Part shown: piece after piece, positions 53,272-63,326 of the stretch
How positions within the stretch are numbered: position 1 is the stretch's first letter
How the letters are laid out: each line of letters starts with the position of its first letter
Assembly: GCA_027490925.1 (NCBI GenBank)
Contig: JAIXXF010000023.1
Coordinates: forward strand, 1 to 64,000
DNA: 64,000 nucleotides
Source: Comamonadaceae bacterium
Lineage (GTDB): Bacteria; Pseudomonadota; Gammaproteobacteria; Burkholderiales; Burkholderiaceae_C
Reading direction: 5' to 3'
Position numbers and translations under genes: made by a program
Notes under the pieces: generated by a model
The model's input: only the letters and a program-made list of their open reading frames with translations
The model's database searches: none
What the model was told of the DNA's origin: nothing

Positions 53272-56200
53272 TCAGACCAGCACGCGCTCGATGCCGCCGT
53301 TGTTGGCCGACGCGATGTAGCTGGGCATCCACTCAGTGCCGAGGATCTGGTTGGCCATCTCGACCACGATGTAGTCGGCTTCCAACAGACCGTTGTTCAG
53401 GTCGTTGCCGTAGCGCGTCAGGCCCTGCAAGCAGCTGGGGCAGCTGGTCAGGATCTTGATGTTGTCGTTGGCGCCGACCGAACCGGTGGCGCGCAGCGCG
53501 GCCTCGTCCTTCTTCAGCTCTTCTTCCTTGCGGAAACGCACCTGCGTGGAGATGTCAGGCCGGGTCACACCCAGCGTGCCGGACTCGCCGCAGCATCGCT
53601 CGCTTTTCTTCACGTTGTCCCCCACCAGCGCCTTGACCGTTTTCATCGGGTCCTGCAGCTTCATGGGCGTGTGGCAGGGGTCGTGATAGAGGTAACCGCC
53701 CTGCCCCGCCGGGAGCGTGATGCCCTTTTCCAGCAAGAACTCATGGATGTCGATGATGCGGCAGCCCGGGAAGATCTTGTCGAACTCGTAACCCTGCAGT
53801 TGGTCGTAGCAGGTGCCACAACTCACCACGACGGTCTTGATGTCGAGGTAGTTCAGGGTGTTGGCCACGCGGTGGAACAACACCCGGTTGTCGGTAATGA
53901 TTTTCTCGGCTTTGTCGAACTGGCCCGAGCCCTTTTGCGGATAGCCGCAGCACAAATAGCCCGGTGGCAACACGGTCTGCACCCCGGCGTGCCAGAGCAT
54001 GGCCTGGGTGGCCAGACCCACCTGGCTGAACAGCCGCTCCGAGCCGCAGCCCGGGAAATAAAACACCGCTTCCGACTCGGTGGTCGTCGCCTGCGGGTTA
54101 CGGATGATGGGCACGTAGTCGGCGTTCTCAATGTCCAGCAAGGCACGCGCCGTCTTCTTGGGCAGGCCGCCCGGCATCTTCTTGTTAATGAAGTGGATCA
54201 CCTGCTCTTTGATGGGCGCGGTGCCCAGCGTGGCCGGGGGTTTGGCGGTCTGCTTCTTGGCGAAGGTGCGCAGCAGGTCGTTGGCCAGCCGCTGGGCCTT
54301 GAATCCCACGTCCACCATGGCCGAGCGCATGAACTTGATGGTCTCGGGGTTGGTCGCGTTCAGGAAGAACATGGCCGCCGCGTTACCGGGTCGGAAGCTC
54401 TTTTGCCCCATCTTGCGCAGCAGGTTGCGCATGTTCATCGACACATTGCCAAAGTCGATGTCGACCGGGCAAGGTGTCAAACACTTGTGGCACACCGTGC
54501 AGTGGTCGGCCACATCCTCGAACTCTTCCCAGTGCTTGATGCTGATGCCCCGCCGGGTTTGCTCTTCGTACAGAAACGCCTCGACCAGCAGCGAGGTGGC
54601 CAGGATCTTGTTGCGCGGGCTGTAGAGCAGGTTCGCGCGCGGCACGTGGGTGGCGCACACCGGCTTGCACTTGCCGCAACGCAAGCAGTCTTTGACCGAG
54701 TCGGCAATGGCACCGATGTCGCTCTGCTGCATGATCAGCGACTCGTGTCCCATCAGGCCAAAACTCGGCGTGTAGGCATTGGTCAGGTCCGCGTGCAGGG
54801 CCGGGCCGGCACCGTTGGGAGCGCGCAGCAGCTTGCCTTTGTTGAAGCGGCCTTCCGGGTCGACGCGGCGTTTGTAGTCGGTGAAGGGCTGCAACTCACC
54901 GTCGCTCAGAAATTCGAGCTTGGTGATACCGATGCCGTGTTCGCCCGAGATCACGCCGTCAAGACTGCGCGCCAAAGCCATGATGCGCTTGACCGCACCG
55001 TGCGCGGTTTGCAGCATCTCGTAGTCGTCGCTGTTGACCGGCAGGTTGGTGTGCACATTGCCGTCACCAGCGTGCATGTGCAACGCCGCCCAGACGCGGC
55101 CTTTCAACACCCGTTGGTGGATGGCACTGCACTCGTCCAGCAAGGGTTTGAACGCCGCGCCGGTAAAGATGCCTTGTAACGGTGCCCGCAGTTGGGTTTT
55201 CCAGCTGGCGCGCACGGTGTGGTCCTGCAATTGCGGAAACAGTGACTCGGCCTGGTCCAGCCAACCCTGCCACAACCCACGCACCTCGCGCACCACCGAC
55301 AGCGCCTGGGCCACGCGGTCTTCCAGCAGTTCGGCGGAGGGGATATCACCCGCTTCGTCGGCCTTGCCCAGAGGCAGGTTGCCCTGGGTGAAAAAGACGT
55401 CCAGCTCGTCGCACAACTTAATTTTGTTCTGCAGGCTGAGTTCGATGTTGATGCGCTCGATGCCATCGGTGTACTCAGCCATGCGCGGCAGCGGGATCAC
55501 CACGTCTTCGTTGATCTTGAAGGCGTTGGTGTGCTTGCTGATGGCTGCCGTTTTCTTGCGGTCGAGCCAAAATTTCTTGCGCGCCTCCGGGCTGATGGCA
55601 ACAAAGCCTTCGCCGCTGCGCGAGTTGGCAATGCGCACCACCTCGCTGGTGGCGCGGGCCACCGCGTCGGCATCGTCGCCAGCGATGTCGCCGAACAACA
55701 CCATTTTGGGCAAGCCCGAGGTGGCGCCAGCGGTCAAAGCGCGCTTGGACTTGGTGGCGTAACCCACCGCTTTCAGGTAGCGGTCGTCCAAATGTTCCAG
55801 ACCGGCCAGCAGCGTGCCCGAGCGCTTTTGCTCGGCGAACATGAAGTCCTTGATCTCCACGATGCTGGGCACCGCATCACGGGCGTTGCCAAAGAACTCC
55901 AGACACACGGTGCGGGTGTGCGCCGGCATGCGGTGCACCACCCAGCGGGCGCTGGTGATCAAACCGTCGGTGCCCTCCTTCTGGATACCGGGCAAGCCAC
56001 TCAGAAACTTGTCGGTGACGTCTTTGCCCAGTCCTTCCTTGCGGAAGGTGTTGCCAGGGATCACCAGCGTCTGCACCGCCTGGCCCTTGCGCAGTGGCGT
56101 CTTGCCATCGGCCTCGAAATAACGCAGCTCAAAGGTGGCGACCTCGGCATCATGGATCTTGCCCAGGTTGTGGTCCATGCGCACCACGTCGAGCCACTTG

Positions 56201-57177
56201 GCGTCGGGCGTGACCATGCGCCAGCTGGCCAGGTTGTCCAGCGCGGTGCCCCACAGCACCGCTTTTTTGCCGCCTGCATTCATCGCGATGTTGCCGCCAA
56301 TGCACGACGCTTCGGCCGACGTGGGGTCCACGGCAAACACAAAACCGCCGCGCTCGGCAGCGTCGGCCACGCGCTGCGTCACCACGCCGGCCTCGGTCCA
56401 CACCGTGGCCACGGGCTGGGTGTGGCCGGGCAAGGCGACCATTTCGACCTCGGTCATGGCCTCGAGTTTTTCGGTGTTGATGACCGCACTACGCCACGTC
56501 AGAGGCACAGCGCCACCGGTGTAGCCGGTGCCGCCCCCGCGCGGAATGATGGTCAGCCCGAGGTCGATGCAGCCCTTCACCAGACCCGCCATTTCCTGCT
56601 CGGTGTCGGGGGTCAGCACCACAAAGGGGTACTCCACCCGCCAGTCGGTGGCGTCGGTCACGTGGCTGACGCGGCTGAGGCCGTCGAACTTGATGTTGTC
56701 CTTGGCGGTGTACTTGCCCAGCAGGCGCTGGGTTTGCCGCCGCAGCTGCGCGGCCTCGGTGAACATCGCGTCAAACGCTTGAATGGCTTGACTGGCCATG
56801 CCCAACAGTTGGCCCACCGCAGCGTCGCGTTCGCGGTCGGCATCAGGGGTGCGACGCTTTCCCACCTCGCCCAAACGGTGTTGCAGCGCATCCACCAGCT
56901 GTTTGCGGCGCTTTGGGTTGTCCAGCAGGTCGTCTTGTAAGTAGGGGTTGCGTTGCACCACCCAGATGTCGCCCAACACCTCATACAACATGCGGGCCGA
57001 CCGGCCCGTGCGGCGCTCCTCGCGCAATTGGGTCAACAGCGCCCAGGCCGGCTCCCCCAGCAGACGGATCACGATCTCCCGGTCGGAGAACGAGGTGTAG
57101 TTGTAGGGAATTTCGCGCAAGCGCGGCTGCTCGGCGGTGGCGGCCAGCAGTTGGGTGAGTGGTGTGGGGGCGTTCAT
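53272..57177 (-). CDS. Large FAD / iron-sulfur oxidoreductase (DUF3683-GlcD-GlpC-like fusion)
   Basis: A 1301-residue fusion. Order: a DUF3683 domain at residues 1-150; an FAD-binding (GlcD/VAO type) domain with [17 protein letters not shown] near 215; an FAD-oxidase C-terminal domain ([21 protein letters not shown] near 700-770); two ferredoxin motifs, [11 protein letters not shown] and [13 protein letters not shown] (about 835-920); then two CCG domains with [10 protein letters not shown] and CCGESGTLG. Relatives oxidise D-lactate, glycolate or related 2-hydroxy acids. The substrate is unknown here. ATG 57177 is chosen over an earlier start. Confidence 0.92.
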   Translation of the reverse strand: MNAPTPLTQLLAATAEQPRLREIPYNYTSFSDREIVIRLLGEPAWALLTQLREERRTGRSARMLYEVLGDIWVVQRNPYLQDDLLDNPKRRKQLVDALQHRLGEVGKRRTPDADRERDAAVGQLLGMASQAIQAFDAMFTEAAQLRRQTQRLLGKYTAKDNIKFDGLSRVSHVTDATDWRVEYPFVVLTPDTEQEMAGLVKGCIDLGLTIIPRGGGTGYTGGAVPLTWRSAVINTEKLEAMTEVEMVALPGHTQPVATVWTEAGVVTQRVADAAERGGFVFAVDPTSAEASCIGGNIAMNAGGKKAVLWGTALDNLASWRMVTPDAKWLDVVRMDHNLGKIHDAEVATFELRYFEADGKTPLRKGQAVQTLVIPGNTFRKEGLGKDVTDKFLSGLPGIQKEGTDGLITSARWVVHRMPAHTRTVCLEFFGNARDAVPSIVEIKDFMFAEQKRSGTLLAGLEHLDDRYLKAVGYATKSKRALTAGATSGLPKMVLFGDIAGDDADAVARATSEVVRIANSRSGEGFVAISPEARKKFWLDRKKTAAISKHTNAFKINEDVVIPLPRMAEYTDGIERINIELSLQNKIKLCDELDVFFTQGNLPLGKADEAGDIPSAELLEDRVAQALSVVREVRGLWQGWLDQAESLFPQLQDHTVRASWKTQLRAPLQGIFTGAAFKPLLDECSAIHQRVLKGRVWAALHMHAGDGNVHTNLPVNSDDYEMLQTAHGAVKRIMALARSLDGVISGEHGIGITKLEFLSDGELQPFTDYKRRVDPEGRFNKGKLLRAPNGAGPALHADLTNAYTPSFGLMGHESLIMQQSDIGAIADSVKDCLRCGKCKPVCATHVPRANLLYSPRNKILATSLLVEAFLYEEQTRRGISIKHWEEFEDVADHCTVCHKCLTPCPVDIDFGNVSMNMRNLLRKMGQKSFRPGNAAAMFFLNATNPETIKFMRSAMVDVGFKAQRLANDLLRTFAKKQTAKPPATLGTAPIKEQVIHFINKKMPGGLPKKTARALLDIENADYVPIIRNPQATTTESEAVFYFPGCGSERLFSQVGLATQAMLWHAGVQTVLPPGYLCCGYPQKGSGQFDKAEKIITDNRVLFHRVANTLNYLDIKTVVVSCGTCYDQLQGYEFDKIFPGCRIIDIHEFLLEKGITLPAGQGGYLYHDPCHTPMKLQDPMKTVKALVGDNVKKSERCCGESGTLGVTRPDISTQVRFRKEEELKKDEAALRATGSVGANDNIKILTSCPSCLQGLTRYGNDLNNGLLEADYIVVEMANQILGTEWMPSYIASANNGGIERVLV

Positions 57178-57267
57178 GGTGGTTTGAACCAGCGGCGACC
57201 GCAGGGCCACGCCGGGCATCAATTTTACCGCGCCGCAACAAAACCACGCGGCTCAGAGGCCGCGTTC

Positions 57268-57549
57268 CTAGCGCCTGGGTCGGTGACCGCTCACCACCGC
57301 TTGGGTGGTGCCGCAGGCCAGCACCAGCAAAGCGTAGCTGGCCAGCTTGCCGTCCACCCCAAAGGCCCACAGCCCGGCGAACAGCCCAGCGCTGCCCGCC
57401 ACGCTCACGCACACCCACCGCACCGTGCCGCGCCGCCATGACCAAGCCAGTGGCCGGTCCAGCCAAGACATCAGGCCGAACACGGTGGCCAGAAAGCAGG
57501 CCGGGGCAACGAAGTTGAGGAGGTGGTTGAGGCTGCTGAACGTGTCCAT
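57268..57549 (-). CDS. Small three-span membrane protein
   Basis: A 93-residue hydrophobic protein with three likely membrane helices (about residues 10-30, 44-62 and 68-88) separated by short basic loops (LDRPLAWSWRRGTVRW). No named family is recognised. ATG 57549 has no strong ribosome site visible. It is divergent from hemA, 71 bases away, and precedes the large oxidoreductase gene by 90 bases in the same direction, so it may be the first gene of that unit. Function unknown. Confidence 0.75.
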   Translation of the reverse strand: MDTFSSLNHLLNFVAPACFLATVFGLMSWLDRPLAWSWRRGTVRWVCVSVAGSAGLFAGLWAFGVDGKLASYALLVLACGTTQAVVSGHRPRR

Positions 57550-57608
57550 GGGGTGGGGGCCACCCCGCTTGCGGTGGACGCGGTACCTGCCTAGGATGGT
57601 GCTGATTT

Positions 57609-57614
57609 TATAAT
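57609..57614 (+). promoter_or_regulatory. Consensus -10 (TATAAT) directly ahead of hemA
   Basis: TATAAT ends six bases before the hemA ATG (57621), which has no Shine-Dalgarno sequence. Transcription from it would start at or beside the start codon. Confidence 0.4.
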
Positions 57615-57620
57615 CACGCC

Positions 57621-58904
57621 ATGACTGTTTGGGCCTTGGGCATCAACCACACGACCGCACCGCTCGACCTGCGCGGCCGTTTCGCGTTTGCCTTGGACCA
57701 ACTGCAACCCACACTGCGTGAGCTGCAGGCGGCTTGGGCCACCCGCAGTGCCTACCGGGCCGAAGCCACCATTTTGTCCACCTGCAACCGCACCGAGATC
57801 TATGGTGCCGGTGGTCAACCGCACATCGACCACACCATCGACTGGCTGGCGCGCAGCGGCGGCGTGGCCCCTGAGGTGCTGCGCAGCCACACCTACACGC
57901 TTCACGACGGCCTGGCCGCGCGCCACGCCTTCCGTGTGGCCAGCGGGCTGGACTCCATGGTGCTGGGCGAGCCCCAGATCCTTGGCCAGCTCAAAGACGC
58001 GGTGCGCGTCGCAGACGAGGCCGGCGCTTTGGGCAGCACCCTCAACCAGCTGTTTCAGCGGTCGTTCGCCGTGGCGAAAGAAGTGCGCAGCTCCACAGAA
58101 ATCGGCGCCCATTCCATCAGCATGGCGGCGGCGGCTGTGCGACTGGCGGGCCAGTTGTTTGAAGACCTGAGCCGAATCCGCGTGTTGTTCGTGGGTGCGG
58201 GCGAAATGGTGGAACTCGCGGCGACACACTTTGCCGCCAAATCGCCAAAGTCCATTGCCATCGCGAACCGCACGCTGGAGCGTGGCGAAAAACTGGCGGG
58301 CCGCTTCGGCGGTGAAGTGATGCGCCTGGCCGACCTGCCCGAGCGGCTGCACGAATTCGATGCGGTGGTGAGCTGCACCGCGAGCACCCTGCCCATCATC
58401 GGCTTGGGCGCGGTGGAACGCGCGGTGAAGCGGCGCAAACACCGCCCGATCTTCATGGTGGATTTGGCGGTACCCCGCGACATCGAGCCCGAGGTCAAAT
58501 CGCTGGAAGACGTCTACCTCTATACGGTGGACGATTTGGCCAACGTGGTGCAGTCGGGCAAAGACAATCGGCAGGCGGCTGTGGCGCAAGCCGAGGTCAT
58601 CATCGATGCCGGGGTGCAGAGCTTCATGCATTGGCTGGACCAGCGCGACCCGGTGCGGGGCACCGTGCCCCTGATCCAGCAACTCAACGCGCAGGCAGAC
58701 GCCTGGCGCGAGGCCGAGCTGGCGCGGGCTCGCAAACTGCTCGCCAAAGGCGAAGACGTCGGCGCGGTGCTGGAGGCCTTGTCCCGCGGGCTGACCCAAA
58801 AAATGTTGCACGGCGCACTGGCCGAGTTGCACGCCGCCGACCCCGCCACCCGCGACCACACCGCACAGGCCATTTCGCGCCTGTTCCTGCGCAAAGACCG
58901 TTAG
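57621..58904 (+). CDS. hemA: Glutamyl-tRNA reductase
   Basis: First committed enzyme of the C5 tetrapyrrole pathway; reduces glutamyl-tRNA to glutamate-1-semialdehyde with NADPH. The 427-residue protein has the nucleophile C55 in [26 protein letters not shown], the NADPH-binding region [14 protein letters not shown], and a C-terminal dimerisation domain. It heads the hemA-prfA-prmC-grxD plus-strand run. A TATAAT sits immediately ahead of its ATG and no ribosome site is visible. Confidence 0.97.
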   Translation: MTVWALGINHTTAPLDLRGRFAFALDQLQPTLRELQAAWATRSAYRAEATILSTCNRTEIYGAGGQPHIDHTIDWLARSGGVAPEVLRSHTYTLHDGLAARHAFRVASGLDSMVLGEPQILGQLKDAVRVADEAGALGSTLNQLFQRSFAVAKEVRSSTEIGAHSISMAAAAVRLAGQLFEDLSRIRVLFVGAGEMVELAATHFAAKSPKSIAIANRTLERGEKLAGRFGGEVMRLADLPERLHEFDAVVSCTASTLPIIGLGAVERAVKRRKHRPIFMVDLAVPRDIEPEVKSLEDVYLYTVDDLANVVQSGKDNRQAAVAQAEVIIDAGVQSFMHWLDQRDPVRGTVPLIQQLNAQADAWREAELARARKLLAKGEDVGAVLEALSRGLTQKMLHGALAELHAADPATRDHTAQAISRLFLRKDR

Positions 58905-58985
58905 CGTCGCCCTGCGGTGCGCTCGCCGCACCACGTGCCGACCAGGGCCAAGGCCCGGGTCTTGTCTGCTCCACCCGTTCACCGC

Positions 58986-60074
58986 ATGAAACCCTTTCTT
59001 CGCCAGCAGCTGGAACGCAGCCAGAACCGTTTGTCAGAGTTGGACTTTTTGCTGTCGCGCGAAGACATCATGGGCGACATGGTGCAGTACCGCTCCCTGG
59101 CCCGCGAGCACGCCGACGTGACCGCGCTCACCAGTCGCTTCGCCCGTTGGCAACAATGCGAACGGGATCTGGCGGGCGCACAGGACATGCTCGCCGATCC
59201 CGACATGGCCGAGCTGGCGGCGGACGAGATCGCGGCAACCCAGGAGGAAATGGCGCGCCTGGAAGCCGAGCTCCAGCGCCTGCTGCTGCCCAAAGACCCA
59301 GACGACGCGCGGCCGGCCTTCATTGAAATCCGTGCGGGCACCGGCGGGGACGAGTCGGCGTTGTTCGCTGGCGACCTGCTGCGCATGTACTCTCGGTACG
59401 CTGAACAACAAGGCTGGCAAAAAGAGATCGTCAGCGAGTCGCCAAGCGACCTGGGTGGCTACAAGGAAGTGGTGCTGCGTTTGGCGGGCGAGAACGTGTA
59501 CGGGGCGCTGCGGTTCGAGTCGGGCGGCCACCGGGTGCAACGGGTGCCCGCAACGGAAACGCAAGGCCGCATCCACACCAGCGCCTGCACGGTGGCAGTG
59601 ATGCCCGAGCCCGATGAGGCCGAGGCCGTCAAACTCAACCCGGCCGACCTGCGCATCGACACCTTCCGCGCCAGCGGCGCGGGCGGTCAGCACATCAACA
59701 AAACAGACTCCGCTGTGCGGGTGGTGCACCTGCCCACCGGCATCGTGGCGGAATGCCAGGACGGACGCAGCCAACACAGCAACAAAGCCAAGGCGCTGCA
59801 GGTGTTGCAAGCCCGCATCCAGGAGAAAGAGCGCAGCGAGCGCGCAGCCAAAGAGGCGGCGCTGCGCAAGGGCCTGGTTGGCAGCGGCGACCGCAGCGAC
59901 CGCATCCGCACCTACAACTTCCCCCAAGGGCGACTGACCGACCACCGCATCAACCTCACGCTCTACAAGCTGCTGGCCATCATGGAGGGCGACTTGGGCG
60001 ATGTGGTGAACGCGTTGCAGGCCGAACGGGCGGCCGAACAGCTGGCGGCGCTGGAATTGGGCACGCTGGGCTGA
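58986..60074 (+). CDS. prfA: Peptide chain release factor 1
   Basis: Recognises UAG/UAA. With start ATG 58986 the protein has 362 residues. The PxT anticodon motif appears as PAT in [15 protein letters not shown], and GGQ is at residues 233-235. Together with prfB at the left edge, both release factors are present in this window about 60 kb apart. It follows hemA by 81 bases. prmC, which methylates the GGQ glutamine of both factors, comes next. Confidence 0.97.
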   Translation: MKPFLRQQLERSQNRLSELDFLLSREDIMGDMVQYRSLAREHADVTALTSRFARWQQCERDLAGAQDMLADPDMAELAADEIAATQEEMARLEAELQRLLLPKDPDDARPAFIEIRAGTGGDESALFAGDLLRMYSRYAEQQGWQKEIVSESPSDLGGYKEVVLRLAGENVYGALRFESGGHRVQRVPATETQGRIHTSACTVAVMPEPDEAEAVKLNPADLRIDTFRASGAGGQHINKTDSAVRVVHLPTGIVAECQDGRSQHSNKAKALQVLQARIQEKERSERAAKEAALRKGLVGSGDRSDRIRTYNFPQGRLTDHRINLTLYKLLAIMEGDLGDVVNALQAERAAEQLAALELGTLG

Positions 60075-60130
60075 CGTGGCTTCGCCACTCGCCAAATCGC
60101 GCACCAGCCCTTTCAAATATTCGCTTTTCA

Positions 60131-60147
60131 GCTATTTCTTTCATAGC
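60131..60147. repeat. 17-nt palindrome copy 6, abutting the prmC start
   Basis: GCTATTTCTTTCATAGC ends at the base before the prmC ATG, in the place where a ribosome site would normally lie. Confidence 0.75.
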
Positions 60148-60975
60148 ATGATAACCCTCGCCAACGCCCTGATGCGCGCCGCCCGAGCGGGCCTGTCGCG
60201 GATGGACGCGCAGTGGCTGCTGCTGCACCTGCTCGGTCGACCGCTGCACGACCGCGCTTGGTTGCTCACCCACGACCAAGACACGCTGCCTGCCGATGCC
60301 GAGCAGGCGCTGGCGCCACTGCTTCTGCGCGCTGCGGGCGGCGAGCCCGTGGGCTACCTGGTGGGGTCGCAGGCGTTCTTCGGGCTGGAGCTGCAAGTGG
60401 ACGCCCGGGTGCTGCTGCCCAGGCCGGACACCGAGACCTTGGTGCGATGGGCGCTCGACCTGCTGCCGCACCGGCCCGACGTGCAGGCGTTGGACCTCGG
60501 TACCGGCAGCGGCGCGGTGGCACTGGCCATTCAACACCAGCGGCCCGACGCCCGCGTGACCGCCACCGACGCGAGCGTCGACGCGCTGGCGGTGGCCCGC
60601 GCCAACGCCACCCGGCTGGGCTTGCCAGTTCAGTTCTTGCATGGCGATTGGTTCATGCCAGTGTCCGGTCAGTTCGACGTGATCGCCGCCAACCCGCCCT
60701 ACATCAGCGACGACGATCCCCACCTGGCGGGTCTGACCCACGAGCCAATGAGCGCCCTGACCGCTGGACCGGATGGCCTGGCCGACCTGCGACGCATTGT
60801 GGGCGGCGCGCCTGCCCATCTGCGACCGGGCGCTTGGCTGGTGATGGAACACGGCCACGACCAAGCCGAGGCGGTGCGCACGCTGTTGGGTACCGCGGGC
60901 TTTCAACAGGTCGCCAGCCGACGCGACTTGGCGGGCACAGAGCGCTGCACGGGCGGACGCTGGCCCACCACCTGA
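60148..60975 (+). CDS. prmC: Release-factor glutamine methyltransferase
   Basis: Methylates the glutamine of the GGQ motif of RF1 and RF2 with SAM. The 275-residue protein starts MITLANALMRAARAGL, the normal PrmC opening; a longer in-frame start at 60076 exists but its residues are unlike the family. SAM-binding ALDLGTGSGAVALA lies near residue 115-128 and the catalytic NPPY near 184-187. No Shine-Dalgarno sequence precedes ATG 60148, since a 17-nt palindrome fills that space. Confidence 0.95.
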   Translation: MITLANALMRAARAGLSRMDAQWLLLHLLGRPLHDRAWLLTHDQDTLPADAEQALAPLLLRAAGGEPVGYLVGSQAFFGLELQVDARVLLPRPDTETLVRWALDLLPHRPDVQALDLGTGSGAVALAIQHQRPDARVTATDASVDALAVARANATRLGLPVQFLHGDWFMPVSGQFDVIAANPPYISDDDPHLAGLTHEPMSALTAGPDGLADLRRIVGGAPAHLRPGAWLVMEHGHDQAEAVRTLLGTAGFQQVASRRDLAGTERCTGGRWPTT

Positions 60976-61057
60976 ACGCACCCAATGGGCCCACGCGGGC
61001 GCCTGCGGCCGTGGCGGTGAAATAATCTCAATATTTAGACACTTCAGGAGCAGCGCC

Positions 61058-61384
61058 ATGAGCGACGTGAACCAACGGATTGACGAACTGGTCAAAGGCA
61101 ATGACCTTGTGCTTTTCATGAAAGGCAGCGCCAGTTTTCCCATGTGCGGCTTCTCCGGCCGCGCCATCCAGATCCTCAAGGCGTGCGGTGTGGACCCCAA
61201 GTCGGTGAAAACCGTCAACGTGTTGGACGACGACGAAATCCGCCAAGGGATCAAGGGATACAGCAACTGGCCCACCATCCCCCAGCTCTACGTGAAGGGC
61301 GAGTTCATCGGTGGTTCGGACATCATGATGGAGATGTACGAGTCGGGCGAACTCGCTCAAGTGCTCGGCAAGCCTGCCAACTGA
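61058..61384 (+). CDS. grxD: Monothiol glutaredoxin
   Basis: Iron-sulfur-cluster-carrying glutaredoxin of 108 residues. The monothiol active site CGFS is at residues 30-33 in SFPMCGFSGRA; the cluster- and glutathione-binding motifs WPTIPQLYVKGEFIGGSDI follow. The ribosome site CAGGAG is ten bases upstream of ATG 61058. It ends the hemA-prfA-prmC-grxD run, with a strong terminator 24 bases beyond its stop. Confidence 0.97.
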   Translation: MSDVNQRIDELVKGNDLVLFMKGSASFPMCGFSGRAIQILKACGVDPKSVKTVNVLDDDEIRQGIKGYSNWPTIPQLYVKGEFIGGSDIMMEMYESGELAQVLGKPAN

Positions 61385-61407
61385 GCGGCTCACCGCCCCA
61401 CGCAAAC

Positions 61408-61431
61408 GCCGGGCATCGCCCGGCTTTTTTG
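61408..61431 (+). terminator. Rho-independent terminator after grxD
   Basis: Stem GCCGGGC / GCCCGGC with loop ATC (61408-61424), followed by TTTTTT. Clear end of the hemA-grxD unit. Confidence 0.92.
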
Positions 61432-61624
61432 GGTCCACGCGCACCTCACCGGTTGGGGCGCCCAGCGCGGCCCAGCACCGCACACCACGATAGCCCGCCA
61501 CATTCCGCACTGGCAGCCGCAGCCGCAGAGTGCCAGCAGGAAATTCCCTGAAAGCCGGTCAGTTTTTTCTTTCACGCGGGCACGGCTCATGCTTGAATAA
61601 AAGTGTTGCATTCAGGAGTCGCGC

Positions 61625-62632
61625 ATGGCATCCACCGGTTTGGTCCCGCACAACCCCCACTTCCAGCTGCCCGTGGCGCAGGTGCGCAGCGTGTTCCAGC
61701 GGGACGACGTGGCCCGCAAACTGGCCAAACTGCAAAGCAGTGGCGACCAGCGCGAGCACGAAAGCCTGCGCCACACCTACGAGCGCATGCTCGAACGCGG
61801 ACCCGACCGTTTTCAGGTCAAGCCTTCAGGTGTGCCAGACATGTCCCGCCTCTACGACACGCTTCCCAACTTCACCGACGCGCTGGACGATGTGAAGCGG
61901 CACGTCGCGCTGGCGCAAGACTGCCCCGATGGCATCGAGATCACCCCCATGCTGCTGCTGGGACCACCCGGCATAGGCAAAACCCATTTCGCGCGGCAGT
62001 TGGCAGACCTGTTGGGCACAGGCATGAACCTTGTACCGATGAGCTCCATGACGGCGGGCTGGCTGCTGTCGGGCTCATCGTCGCAGTGGAAAGGCGCCAA
62101 GCCGGGCAAGGTGTTCGAAGCCTTGGTGGACGGCCAGTATGCCAACCCGGTGATTGTGGTGGACGAGATCGACAAGGCCAGCGCCGACGCGCAGTACGAC
62201 CCGCTGGGCGCGCTCTACGGTCTGCTGGAACACGACACGGCCCAGCGCTTCACCGACGAATTCGCCGACGTGGCGATCGACGCCAGCCAGGTGATCTGGA
62301 TCACCACCGCCAACGACGCACGCGCGATCCCCGAGCCCATCCTGAACCGGATGAACGTGTTCGAGATCGAACCTCCCTCGCCCGACGCGGCCCGTCAGAT
62401 CGCGCGGCACCTGTACCAGGGCATCCGGCAAGAACACGGATGGGGCGCACGATTCGGTGCTGAACCCGACAGCGGTGTGCTGGACGTCCTGGCCGAGATG
62501 CCCCCCAGGGAAATGCGGCGGGCCCTGATGACTGGCTTTGGCAATGCGCGGTTGAACCGGCGCGACGAGGTGAAGGCCGAAGACCTGCCCAAACCCGGCT
62601 CCAGCCGCACCCGCATCGGCTTCCTGCAATGA
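61625..62632 (+). CDS. AAA+ ATPase (Lon-ATPase-like, no protease domain)
   Basis: A 335-residue AAA+ protein. An N-terminal segment with EH...LRHTYERMLERG precedes the ATPase core: Walker A LLGPPGIGKT at 111-120, Walker B VIVVDEID at 176-183, and the sensor/arginine-finger region ITTANDARAIPEPILNRM near 224-241. The core reads like the Lon ATPase domain, but the C terminus (residues 310-335) holds no serine-lysine protease domain. Its client is unknown. AGGAG lies eight bases upstream of ATG 61625. It is convergent with a lytic transglycosylase gene. Confidence 0.88.
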   Translation: MASTGLVPHNPHFQLPVAQVRSVFQRDDVARKLAKLQSSGDQREHESLRHTYERMLERGPDRFQVKPSGVPDMSRLYDTLPNFTDALDDVKRHVALAQDCPDGIEITPMLLLGPPGIGKTHFARQLADLLGTGMNLVPMSSMTAGWLLSGSSSQWKGAKPGKVFEALVDGQYANPVIVVDEIDKASADAQYDPLGALYGLLEHDTAQRFTDEFADVAIDASQVIWITTANDARAIPEPILNRMNVFEIEPPSPDAARQIARHLYQGIRQEHGWGARFGAEPDSGVLDVLAEMPPREMRRALMTGFGNARLNRRDEVKAEDLPKPGSSRTRIGFLQ

Positions 62633-62660
62633 CCGCGTGGTGCGGCCAGGGTGCTGGGCG

Positions 62661-63326
62661 TCAACCCGAAGCCACGGGTGCCTGGAATTCCCAGCTTCGC
62701 CTGGCAGAGAACACCGCTTCAGGGTAAGCGGACTGGCCACGGCTGCCGTTGTACCGACCAAGTCCCATGAACAGGTCGCCGCGCTCGCGGTCCAGGTAGT
62801 GGCGCAGAATGACGCAACCGAAGCGCAGGTTGGTCTGCATGTGGAACAGACGAGACGGGTCGCCATCGCCGATCACCCGGGTCCAAAACGGCATGACCTG
62901 CATGTAGCCCCGGGCCCCCGCCACACTGATGGCAAATTTGCGGAACGCGCTCTCCACTTGGATCAAGCCCAACACCAGCGACACGTCCAAGCCCGCCCGA
63001 CGGCTCTCGTACCACACGGTTTGCAGGAACTCGGTGCGTTCGAGCAAGTCGGCTTTACGTCGCTGCAAACGGCCACTTTGGGTGCCCAGCCAGCGCAGAT
63101 AGAACAGGCGCTCTTCGGTGGTAGCGAACTCTGGAATGGGCGGCGCGCGGTTGGCGATCGCCGAACTGAGCGCGCTGCGCACCGAATCGGCCAATGGCTC
63201 TTCCAATTGCGCGCCCGCATGGGCGGGGTTAGACCACGTCACCCCGGTGCATACCAGCGGCGCCAGCACCGCCGCGCCGACCAGGCGCCTGCGCTGCAAG
63301 CCCTGCGCCACCCGCACGGTACTCAC
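62661..63326 (-). CDS. Lytic transglycosylase (SLT domain)
   Basis: Periplasmic peptidoglycan lytic transglycosylase of 221 residues. The signal peptide spans about residues 1-38 ([22 protein letters not shown]). The SLT domain from about 112 carries the catalytic E125 in [14 protein letters not shown], then [11 protein letters not shown] and the C-terminal GRYNGS motif ([14 protein letters not shown]). The GTG start at 63326 overlaps the proS stop (GTGA), so translation is coupled to proS. Confidence 0.92.
   Translation of the reverse strand: MSTVRVAQGLQRRRLVGAAVLAPLVCTGVTWSNPAHAGAQLEEPLADSVRSALSSAIANRAPPIPEFATTEERLFYLRWLGTQSGRLQRRKADLLERTEFLQTVWYESRRAGLDVSLVLGLIQVESAFRKFAISVAGARGYMQVMPFWTRVIGDGDPSRLFHMQTNLRFGCVILRHYLDRERGDLFMGLGRYNGSRGQSAYPEAVFSARRSWEFQAPVASG

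Noticed and set aside
52966-55179. 737-residue open frame on the plus strand
   Set aside because: Antisense to the FAD/Fe-S oxidoreductase, whose cysteine motifs and length are unmistakable.
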